A stretch of DNA of 64,000 nucleotides, taken from contig NC_092859.1 of the NCBI RefSeq assembly GCF_032062135.1, positions 106,225,117 to 106,289,116 of the forward strand, given 5' to 3'. Under the pieces are notes generated by a model. That model did not search any database, was not told the origin of the DNA, and was given only the letters and a program-made list of their open reading frames with translations. Of the stretch, positions 36,757-45,959 are shown one piece after another. How positions within the stretch are numbered: the stretch's first letter is position 1; each line of letters opens with the position of its first letter. This DNA comes from Pyxicephalus adspersus (Eukaryota; Chordata; Amphibia; Anura; Pyxicephalidae). Position numbers and translations under genes: made by a program.

Positions 36757-37274
36757 TAAAGGGGGATAATAAAGCCATCTTACCTCTGCCAGCCGAGCCC
36801 CCAGAACGTCTCGTTACCCATCGACCCTTTGAAAAATACAGAGACCTGTCTTGGATATACCTGGCCATAGCAGCCTATTATTGACAAAATATAAAATATT
36901 AATAAAACTTTTTCTCTATTAAATCCACAACAGTAAACACAATATAACAAATAACAAATACATTTAAAATATCAAGTTTTTTGACAGTCCATGACAGTAC
37001 CACTGCATCCCTAACTGTCACCTGGATATTCCTGCACACTACAATTAGGCCCCCAGCGGCTAGCACACCGGCTTAGGGACAACACATAAGTATCCCACTA
37101 ATCCCACCGGGTCTCACTACAACCCAGTGTTCAATAACCCCACTATCATGCACCTCCAAAAACCACCACCCCGCCGCAAGCATGACACCTGTTAAAGTGT
37201 GGGGTGCACCTCCACACCTTAACACCACGCTGTAAACCTTGCTGCAAACTCAAAACCCAAAGGTTTGTCCCCAC

Positions 37275-37743
37275 TTCATTTAAATGCCCCCGCCCGACAG
37301 ATAGGGTCCCCCTTCCAAATCACTATGACACACTGCCAACTCACCAATCTGCACCACAAATTTACTCATTGTCCTAATAATGCTCTGTTCAAACAGTCCA
37401 CAGACCATGCACGCCTCCACGTCAACCGTGCCACCATCTCAGACCATAGCAGGACAGTGTCAGGAAATCCGGACCTTAATCTCAGAAAATCTAGTTTAAT
37501 ATCCTTAAGTAATTCACGCAAGGACCTAGATCCCACATCATTACCCCCAGCATGGATTAATAGAATGTCAGGCAGAGGATCTAAACGGGCGTACCTGTTG
37601 ATTTCTGGAATCACACGGCTCCACTGCATTCCAGGTATTCCTGGCTTCACCAGGCCGAAAGCCCAACTGCTGCCCACTTTGTCGCACCTCCGCCCGCCGG
37701 AGGCATTCCTTTGAATCTGTAATCTAAATAAAGGAAAAAACAT
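37275..37743 (-). pseudogene. SGNH/GDSL-type hydrolase domain of Ngaro
   Basis: An open frame of 125 codons (37366-37743) contains HAGGND at residues 64-69, the block III Gly-x-Asn-Asp of SGNH hydrolases (lipase/acetylesterase-like). Ngaro elements are known to carry such a domain of unclear function after the recombinase. A G-S-S segment near residue 24 occupies the place of the block I nucleophile motif. A downstream H-L-N-E at 37275-37286, in a shifted frame after a stop, would be the block V histidine. The shift and stop make this copy a pseudogene. Confidence 0.75.
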
Positions 37744-37846
37744 ACAACCTCAAACACAAAAAATCCCCCAATCCCCAACAGTTACCACAACAACACATAC
37801 CGGAACCCCCCAGAAAACACACCTCCCTACATCACCATATACTCAC

Positions 37847-38739
37847 CTACAGCAACTGCGGCCGAATGTACAACCGGTAACGGTTGGACGACCAATACGC
37901 TTGATTGCCTCCTTGTCCAACCCCCACGAGCCGCCTCAGTAGCTGCCCTAATTTGAAAAGAATGTAAGGATAACTCCTCAGCCCTCCTACCTGTAGTCCG
38001 CACACAATTTTTTTTAACACTGCCCCGAACTGAAAACGCGCCAGCGGAGACCCATCACGATGCATGAAGAAAGGGCCATCACCAGGCCCCCCCCCTCCAA
38101 GTATTGACGAACCGCCCGCACTGGGAAGGCCGCAGACCCTGGCAAGCAACCCAATATCAGACAAGCACCCCTAACCCCCTGATCAGTTTTAGACCTCAGT
38201 ATCTTAATCCTCAACCTATGATCCTGCACACCCACGTCCTTCCGAAACAAGCCGACAAGCCTGGCTCCGCTCGGACTCTAGGACTACTTCCTCCACCCAC
38301 AAGGATGCAAAAAAGGTGACCGTAAAAACTTCCTGAAACAAGACCACCTCAAAGGAATCCACACAGACCTCTCCCAAAGAAGTCAGTAAATCAAACAGCA
38401 TGTCAAAGGAAACAGGCCTCTGAGTATCCTTCCCCACACTGCCCCTCTTATACCCCTTTAAGGCCTGTCGAACCAGAACATGTTTAGTATGATCAACAGC
38501 CCCCCTCCCCCCAACTGACACAAAAATGTCAACGCAGAATTCTTTTTAGATATCACATGACCTGAAACCCCTCTACAAAATAACTGCTAAAAACAACAAC
38601 AACATAAGCAGACCCTGCACATCCAGCCCTGCTCCCTTCTGCCGCACAAAATTAAACCATTCCTGCCACGTGTGTACATACGCCTTCCACATTTCTTCCG
38701 CCACGGACCGCTGAATCACGCCTACCAAATACCCTAGAC
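37847..38739 (-). pseudogene. tyrosine recombinase of Ngaro
   Basis: Minus-strand segments read, in order, an N-terminal SAM-like piece (EEMWKAYVHTWQEW near 38690-38640), a middle piece with KILRSKTDQ (the beta-strand with the conserved lysine, about 38190), and a C-terminal WSSNRYRLYIRP, where the tyrosine of LYIRP is the expected nucleophile (about 37860). This enzyme would insert the circular DNA intermediate. The frame changes at least twice (38573-38521, 38250-38014 against 38164-37847). The hAT-type insertion cuts it from the upstream RNase H frame. Confidence 0.75.
38732..38739 (+). repeat. hAT 8-bp target duplication, copy 1
   Basis: ccctagac, repeated exactly at 39236-39243. Confidence 0.9.
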
Positions 38740-39235
38740 CAGGGGTGTCAAACTCAAATACACAGAGGGACAAAAGTTAAAATTTAGACCAAGTCGGGGG
38801 CCAAACTTGAAATTTATTGAAAAAGTTGAGGAAGTTTACTACTTCATCCATAACTAACAAAAAAAAACCCCTCTACACACACGTTAGGGTTGAAAAGACT
38901 ACTTTTTATCTATCTATGCAGGCTGTGTGTTGTTCATCCTCTCACATCACAAGTTTGTCTGACACTAAATATTACACTATGCAGTCTCTAATGGATTGAA
39001 ACAAACACAATGCCCCTGGTAGTCAGGCACCATGTGATCATTGCCTAGGCTTTGTGTCACATGATGGGTGTACAGGAATAATGTCTTATTGTATTGCATG
39101 TATTAAAAATGATGATGTGAGGTGGTAACGCGGGCAGGCAGCCAGATGTAGTTCATTTTCGGAATTCTTTAGGGGGCCATAAAAAAGGACCACGAGGGCC
39201 AGATTTCGCCCGCGGGCTAGAGTTTGACACCCCTG
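38740..39235. mobile_element. hAT-type non-autonomous element (496 bp)
   Basis: Perfect 16-bp inverted termini: caggggtgtcaaactc on the left and gagtttgacacccctg on the right. A perfect 8-bp target duplication (ccctagac) flanks the element, the hallmark of hAT insertion. The terminal region continues as an imperfect repeat (gggccaaa / ttcgcccgcggg). There is no transposase frame. It was inserted into the Ngaro element and is therefore younger than it. Confidence 0.9.
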
Positions 39236-39243
39236 CCCTAGAC
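39236..39243 (+). repeat. hAT 8-bp target duplication, copy 2
   Basis: Second exact copy of ccctagac. Confidence 0.9.
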
Positions 39244-39588
39244 AATTGTCCACAGACCTGGCAGGCAAGGAGTGCTGTGACGATCCGCCTCTGGAACCAG
39301 CTCCCGGAACCTTGCCCACTGGGAACAAGAAAGAAAATCAGCCACATTATTATCCAGACAAGGCACATGCACCGCCCTCACATAAATGTTATGGCGCAAA
39401 CACAGCAACACCCCATGACGAAGTAATCGAACCACCGGAGGCAAATTAGCCATATTGCTATTAAATGCCCCTACAACCCCCAAATTATCACAATGTAAAC
39501 AAACCCTGCGATTACCCAGCTCACTCCCCCAGATCGCCAAAGCCACCACCAACGGGAACAACTCAAGCAACAACAAATTTTTGCACAC
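39244..39588 (-). pseudogene. RNase H domain of Ngaro
   Basis: An open stretch of 116 codons includes LLLELFPLVVAL, VCLHCDNLGVVGAFN and VPCLDNNVADFLS, which are the conserved E, D-N and D-N-xxAD-x-LS motifs of DIRS/Ngaro RNase H. It would degrade the RNA strand during reverse transcription. The domain's first part, with the TDAS-type motif, lies in another frame upstream. The 3' end is cut by the hAT-type element. Confidence 0.75.
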
Positions 39589-39682
39589 CTAAGCTTCCAC
39601 CCAAGAGTCAGGCAACCTCTCCGCACTCCAGTGACCAGCCCAATAAGCGCCATAAACCTGTACCCCCTACCGCATCCGTGAA

Positions 39683-40693
39683 CTAGTCCAAGGCCACATT
39701 AGACCATTCCAAAAGCTGTAGGCAAACTCCCAAGTTCTCCCCTAACTCTCTGGTCAACTGAATGAAATGCCCCAGAGACCACACTCCCGCTGTAGCTGCC
39801 GCCAGAGGCCTACTAAACACTCTCCTCATTAGCATATTATTGCATGCGAAATTCAACTTCCCTAAGAGGGATTGCAATTCACACAACCGAATTTTGCACA
39901 AACCGTGGGCTCTGCACACTACCAAACGCAAACTGTCAACCTTATCATCTGGTAACCGACTCCATGGCAGAGGAATCCAAAACAATCCCTAGAAAACACC
40001 AAACAGTCCGAGGTGATTCAGTCCTTTCAGCCGCCAACTGAACTCCATAAGACTCCACCTGTTGCAAAGTACCCAGTAAGGTAGCACAAACCCAGGAACC
40101 AGGAGGACCAACACAAAAAAATCATCCAAGCAATGTATAACCAAAATCAACCCAGACACACCCCGCACCAACCATTCCAAAAAGAGCTCAAAACTTCAAA
40201 AATTGCACATGAAATAGCACAATCCATCAGAAGACATTTGTCAACAAAAAAGGCCCCGTGCCATTCACAAACAAACAACCGAAAACTATCCAGATGTACA
40301 GGCAACAAACAAAACGCCGCCTCCACATCCTCTTTGGCCAATAAACAACCCCTACCAGCATTACGCACCAATGCCATATCAAACGAAGTATTATGCACCT
40401 TACACAATTCCGGATCAATACCGTCATTCACTGACCCCTCTGGGGTACAGCAAATGATGAATCATCAGGTACTTGTTGGACTCCTTCTTGGGCACCACTC
40501 CCAATGGTGACACAACCAAGCCAGGAAGCGGAGGCACAACAAAAGGCACTGCCATGCGGCTCAACTCTACCTCCTTCCTCAGCTTGGCCATGACCACATC
40601 ACGGTGCGCCAAAGCCGAGCGCAAAATTCCTGGATAGCCAGAATGGAAAATGCCTGCAACCAGTTTTGAAACGTGCGAACAATCGAGCACCAA
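39683..40693 (-). pseudogene. reverse transcriptase of Ngaro
   Basis: Consecutive overlapping minus-strand frames (40693-40424, 40431-40147, 40180-39989, 39985-39683) read a DIRS-type reverse transcriptase. The motifs are GLVVSPLGVVPKKE, NDGIDPELC, LLAKEDVEAAF, HCLDDFFV (the catalytic box, usually HYLDDF in this group; the Tyr is replaced by Cys here) and LQSLLGKLNFAC (connection). Each frame change marks a frameshift, so the copy cannot make enzyme. Confidence 0.8.
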
Positions 40694-40930
40694 GCACTCT
40701 TTTCCTCACTCGCTCTCTTCCCCTCACTTACCTTGAAATTCCGGGCTCCACTGGCAAACGCTCCGCTGGCAAAAGTGAAAAAATCTCTACATACTCACCC
40801 CTCCAAACTATTACCCGCACCTCCGATGTTAAATGCGCTCCCAAAGGCCCCTCAAAACAGACAAAAACCTCACCTTTGGTCACATCACCAACAGACGAAC
40901 CCTTGCTTAACCCCACTAGGGTTAAGGGAG

Positions 40931-41594
40931 CGAAATTTTTATTTCCATCTCGCGTTGAATCGGGCCTTACTAGCTTACAGAACATGTAAGCAAGAACGGC
41001 CTTGTGATTCGCCACAAGGTCGTGTTCTCGCCGATCTCAGATGATCTCTCAATGGAGAAGCTCCATTGCGAGTTCATCTGGAGTTCGCCTGCAGTCACAG
41101 CTGATTGGAAGCACTCGCAGGTTCCCATAGTCACTGGGCTGTACTTATCAATGATAAGTACAGCCCGGTGACCACAGGAACTGAACTCAAGATGAACCCT
41201 CAATGGTAAAACTCCATTCAGAGTTTATCTGAAGTTCGCCTGCAGTCACAGCTGATTGGAAGCACTCACGTGCCTCCAATCAGCTGTGATGCAGGTTCCC
41301 ACGCTCCCCGGGCTGTACTTATCAATGATAAATACAGTCCGGTGACCGTGGGAACTGAACTCAGATAAACTCTCAAAGGAGCAACTCCATTGAGAGTTCA
41401 TCTGGAGTTTGCCTGCAGTCATAGCTGATTGGAAGCACTCGCATGCCTCCAATCAGCTGTGAATGCGGTTACCATGGTCACTGGGCTATACTTATCAATG
41501 ATAAGTACAGCCCGGAGACTGTGGAAACTGAACTCAGATGTGGATCTGGAGTTCACCTGCAGTCACAGCTGATTGGAAGCACTTGCATGCCTGG
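40931..41594 (+). mobile_element. foldback/tandem-palindrome block
   Basis: A terminal module at 40931-41030 (atctcg..gaatcg, 'agcttaca..gtaagcaagaacggcc', and a small hairpin ggccttgtg..cacaaggtc) resembles 23690-23765. It is followed by four imperfect tandem units marked by 'cctgcagtcacagctgattggaagcact' at about 41088, 41239, 41412 and 41556 (spacing about 145-175). Each of three units carries the palindrome gggctgtacttatca/tgataagtacagccc; the copy at 41136-41166 is perfect (15 + 1 + 15). A second inverted pair, agctgattgga..tccaatcagct, also recurs. No protein is encoded. It sits between the Ngaro and the right half of the Tc1. Confidence 0.7.
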
Positions 41595-42205
41595 ACCTGG
41601 GTACCTTGCAGTCCATTGAGTCAACCATAAAGTCTTCTGTATAGCAAACTATTCTTGAGTCAAATGTGAAACCATCCTTACAATAGCTAAAGATTTGTAA
41701 AATTGGGTCATGCAACAAGACAATGATTCCAAGCACACCAGCAAATCTACAACATATATTATAAATAAAATGAATCAAGGTGTTGCAACGTTCCAGTCAA
41801 GTCTAGACCTCAACATGACACAAATGCTGTGGTGGGGCCTTAAGAGAGCTGTATAGACAAATGCCCACAAACCCAACTGAACTAAAGCAATGTTTTAAAG
41901 AAGAGTGGGCCATGTTCCCTCACAATAATATGAAAGACTGATAAAGTAATAGAGAAAATTATTATCTCAAGGTATTGCTGCTAAAGGTGTTTCTACATGT
42001 TAATGAAGCATGGGGTGTACTTATTTCTTCACACATGGCTTCATCATTTTGGTTTCATTTATGTTAAACAATCACATGAGAAATATGTTGGGTGCTGGTT
42101 TAGATTAGATTTTAATAATTTTAGAAGTCGATAAGGACCAGATGAATTTTTTTATGTACTAATAAACAGAATTGGAAGGGTGCTTTCATTTTCTCATTAT
42201 TGCAG
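41595..42205 (+). mobile_element. Tc1-type transposon, right half
   Basis: At 41713-41750 the plus strand reads QQDNDSKHTSK, the signature around the second catalytic Asp of Tc1 (DD34E) transposases. Next comes a degraded FQSSLDLN at about 41790-41815, corresponding to WPSQSPDLNPIE before the third catalytic residue. The 3' flank 'ggggtgtacttatttcttcacacatgg' and a terminus about 42175-42200 (ttggaagggtgctttcatttt) pair in inverted sense with 36335-36365. Stops interrupt the frame. Confidence 0.75.
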
Positions 42206-43407
42206 CTTCTGTTCTTAGGCATGGCTTTAGCTTCTAGATATTTAAATAGTCCAACAGATTCACTTTAAACTTGAAGATTTTAGCATTAAAAGAAGTACTA
42301 TGGCATAGATTAAGCAGAAAAAGTGTTAATAGGTCTGGGTATGTACTAAACGAAACACTCAAACTTTTAAGAAATACAACATATGTAGCATGTTTCCTTT
42401 AAGTATGTTAAATGGGAAAATATCTATAAAAAGAATCATTTTGACAATAAAGTCATTGTGTCTTTGTTCTATCAAGTTATAATGCCACATTGTTTAAGAG
42501 TTTGTTAAAAGGATTTTTACTTAAGAAAGTTGCACAGATTATAATTAACTATGCCAACATCTTCATTGCTTGGATAGGACTGGTGGCTGGCATTAAACTT
42601 GTGTGTTTAAAAACACCATTGTTCTTTCTCTAATGGCAATGCTAGGAACACCAGGCCACATGGCAATAACTACAGTTTGGAAGCAATCTGTGCGATATTT
42701 AGCCCTAAGGTCTGGCATTTCTAATTATTCTTTCTGAAGACTATTTTTTTTAAACAACATAAGCACTGTTTCAGAATATGTTTAAGAATTCTAAAACACC
42801 AAAGATGTCCTACTCATGTTTAATGGACTATTCTGTATCTATTCTGTATATAATGGACTATTCTGTATCTATTCTGTATATATTTCTGTACTATATGTTT
42901 GCTTAGATATCCATATTTTAGTTACAGAATTATTCAAATCACAGGAAAGAAAGGCATGTTCAGATATGTTCATTGAGAGAATTAGTCATAATCAAAAAGG
43001 AAAAAAAAATCTGCAGAATAACCTGCTTCGACAGCCAAATTCTCGGCCTTTCCAATAGGCAAAGCTTTGGAACGTCCTAATAAGCTCAAGCTTGCCTGCC
43101 ATCTAGCCACATTATTGGCCAGTGAGGATGCCATCATGATCATGAACCAGTAGGAACATGTGGGGACAAATGGTGGCACAAAGCTCGGATAGTCCCTGAA
43201 TGTGTGAAATCTTTGCCTGAGAAAATTCATTGAGATTTACTTATAAGCAGGTTTCTGCTTTGTAAAGTGATGTTTTAGTAATTGTAGCATTTTTCTATAT
43301 TACAGTTTTGTTTAATTTTGAATTGGTTTATGTCTATGATATACATTTGTTCTTTATTTGAATGTTTCTCCAATATTTGTTATCCTAATATCTATACAGA
43401 CTGTACA
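42206..43407. other. intergenic, no recognisable gene
   Basis: AT-rich DNA with a twofold 28-30 bp direct repeat (aatggactattctgtatctattctgtata) at about 42822-42880. Nothing else recognised. Confidence 0.45.
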
Positions 43408-43620
43408 GTCATAAACAAAATATACCCCTGAGGAAGCCAACCTTGGTGAAACGTGTCAGGGTTAATCAGACTGAACAGTTGAATTCTCTTTATGTGATAG
43501 TAGGAGTTTGTATAGCACTAATATTCCAGCCCCGTGAAGTGTAACAAGACTGGGGATATTGTATACATTCTTGATGTAATTATGTATGAATCAACAAACC
43601 TGTATCAATACATAATTAAT
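43408..43620 (+). repeat. interspersed repeat with gaggaagcc..gaaacgtgtc motif
   Basis: Contains 'cctgaggaagccaaccttggtgaaacgtgtcagggtt', a CpG-decayed relative of the motif at the inner ends of the 7970-8975 inverted repeats (aaggaagcaggtttagggcgaaacgcgtcgggt on the minus strand). The wording is familiar as a recurrent frog repeat end. The class is unknown. Confidence 0.5.
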
Positions 43621-45333
43621 AATTTAAAAAGAAAGTAAATGCAAAACTACCCAAAACAACCAAAAAGACACTTACCTTCATACCTGCAGAATAGTCGATC
43701 CGCCCGGAGGTTTCTTTCATCGGGTCCCGTGTCATTCCAGTATCCATCTTCTCCTCTTCTTCCGGGTTCTTCTTCCTACATCACCCGGCGAAGGCGCAAG
43801 ATTGGGTGACGTAGTTTGGGAAAAAAATTTGCCCATCTCACTGCGCATTCGTGAGATCGGCAATTTTTTTCCTTTTTGAAGAAAGGGCTCCTTCTGCTCA
43901 TGCCTGAGATGCCCTAAACCTTTTTTGTTAGTTTTGTTTTGTTTAAAGCAAACATTCTGTATATTTTGCACATATCAGACAGAACTGGAAACTATTAGTT
44001 CTTCCAATTGAACCAAAAGCAGCAATAGAAATGTATTTCCTAACAAATTTAGGAAAGTTCTGACCTGCAAAAATTTTATTGCAGTTTGTATCCTCATTAG
44101 TAAGGTTTTGCCTTACTTTCTGTCCAAGTGAAATGTCTCAATACAAGATAAGATATCTCTTTAGATACACAGAATGCTTTCAAAATCTGATAATTTCTCT
44201 TTCCCACTCCCATGTTCTTGGAGTTGGGCTTCACATTTTTTTGTGGTTATCAAATAGCAAGATCAAAATCTATTAGGATTGTGAATGTCATGTCAATCGT
44301 TGTACCATTTTGATCCTTTTTATGCCCCTATTTACCCCTGCTGAAAAACTGTGTTGCACAACGAGGAATCACATTCAACTAGGCAAACTGTTTTTCCTAT
44401 TAAGTTTTATATACAACATAAGAACTACAAAGGATCAGAGGAATCACTGCTATGCTGTACCCCATCAAGTTTTACTAAAAAAATGAATATTGACTGCCCA
44501 GGGAAGGGGTAGCAATGGAGATTACTTTTGCGACTTATAATTCCACTGTCCTATGAAGGAATTCTACATACATACAAAGCACTCCTTTTTTCTATGACTG
44601 TATACAGATCACTGTCAGTGAAGTTGCTCAAACAAGCCTCTGCAAATCTATTGTTTGGGAGGATTTTACAGGTGGCCTGAACCATCATCACTTCTCATTA
44701 GTATGGGCAGCCTAAACAGTCCATTAGTCAGGTAACGAGTACAAATAGTTAATATGAAACTAGGTAGAACTAACAGAGGAAGTGTACCATGCAGAACAGT
44801 GAGAACTGATACAGTACTGGTTAGGTTTTAACATCTAGTAGCTGCTGTTATGGATCCTGGGAGTTTAAACATGACTACTGGCACAGAGATGACGAATGTT
44901 AGTTATATGTTATTTTACTATTCAGTAGTTTTAATTCCATCATGCAAGCTGTGGAGGCAAATGCAGAGAAAACTACCAGAAATGGCCTTTTATTAAAAAC
45001 CAAAAGTCATGAAATGTCGTAATGTTCAAATATAAGGCAAAGGGAGTAATACACAAGAGTTTTATCAGTAGCTTAGATAGTCTTAAAAACATTTAATACA
45101 GCAGGCCTGCAGTGAATTTTAATTTATTAAAGTGTGTGGAAAGCCTAGTTTGATGACAGTTTGATAAAGTACTGTGTTATACCCTTTTACATCACTTCGT
45201 ACCATCTTATTATAAACAGATGCCCCTGATGCCTCCTGCTATTTTGGTGACAATATTATATTCAGTGGTTTTTCTGATTATTGCAAAACTTAGGGTGCCA
45301 TAAACTTCAGTCCAAAGAAATATTTGTCAAACA
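43621..45333. other. intergenic, no recognisable gene
   Basis: AT-rich except for a CpG-containing patch at 43690-43880 that looks repeat-derived. No gene recognised. Confidence 0.4.
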
Positions 45334-45847
45334 TTAACCCCCCTAACTCTTGTCAGTTTTTTGATGCAAAAGGTGATCCTAATTTTGTTTGCACAGAAAT
45401 TTTTGTTTTTTATTGCGGGTCTGTAATTCTTAGGATTAACTCCCAGGTATGATAATTATATTTATTATACTATAACCGTAAATTATAATACATAGTTATA
45501 AATAATAATTAAAAAAATTAATGAAATAATAGACAACAATGTAATTTAAAAAAAATATAAAATTAAAAATCTATTTTTATTTTTATTATATGTTGTGTGG
45601 TGTTTTTTACTGTAAAACCCATTTAAAAGCACCCGGGGACCTGGGTGGTATTTAAAAGCAGATTACTCGGTAATCTGCTTTTAAATTTCCCGCCCAGCTA
45701 CGCCCCTTGACGGACTGGCGCCCCGGCATCACAGCAGGACCATAAGATCGCCGCTGGAGCGCGGGGCAAAGGTAAGGAGGCTTTTAAAGCTTTTTGCTAG
45801 TGAAATCCACCCCGAGTCACACTCGGGATTACCGCTAGGGGGGTTAA
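45334..45847. mobile_element. TTAA-type (piggyBac-like) non-autonomous element
   Basis: The ends ttaacccccctaa and ctaggggggttaa are perfect inverted repeats over 12 bases and include the TTAA expected as target duplication. A subterminal hairpin lies at 45652-45690 (taaaagcagattac..gtaatctgctttta). The right part (gagtcacactcgggattaccgctaggggggtt) shares wording with the element at 27116-27528. It has no transposase frame. Confidence 0.75.
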
Positions 45848-45959
45848 GATGACAATCTTGGGTGGAATCAAAGTTGGACACTCATCCCTCGTCACCAATA
45901 CATTGAATTGCACAGGTTACTTAAAATGCAACATTTTCAGCATAAAAACTAAAGTCAGC
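45848..45959. other. probable SEMA3A downstream flank
   Basis: Short stretch between the inferred SEMA3A cleavage site and the TTAA element. It contains TG-rich words on the minus strand that could serve as a downstream cleavage element. Confidence 0.35.

Larger units (their letters stand above)
36757..40930 (-). mobile_element. Ngaro-type (DIRS order) tyrosine-recombinase retrotransposon, decayed
   Basis: Minus-strand order of domains: reverse transcriptase (about 40693-39683), RNase H (about 39590-39245), tyrosine recombinase (about 38773-37850), then an SGNH/GDSL-type hydrolase (37743-37275). This is the arrangement known for vertebrate Ngaro elements. The base composition is clearly more GC-rich than its surroundings. 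Frameshifts and stops break every domain, and a hAT-type insertion (38740-39235) separates RNase H from the recombinase. Split terminal repeats, expected for this order, were not resolved, so the outer limits are approximate. Confidence 0.82.

Noticed and set aside
37265..37714. 149-codon plus-strand frame
   Set aside because: Antisense shadow of the Ngaro hydrolase domain on the minus strand.
41246..41452. Frames with repeated ACECFQSA-type peptides
   Set aside because: They are translations of the palindromic tandem DNA repeat, not a repeat protein.
40988..41594. CRISPR-like array of repeats
   Set aside because: Units are long, imperfect and adjoin mobile elements in a vertebrate genome. 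There are no regular spacers.
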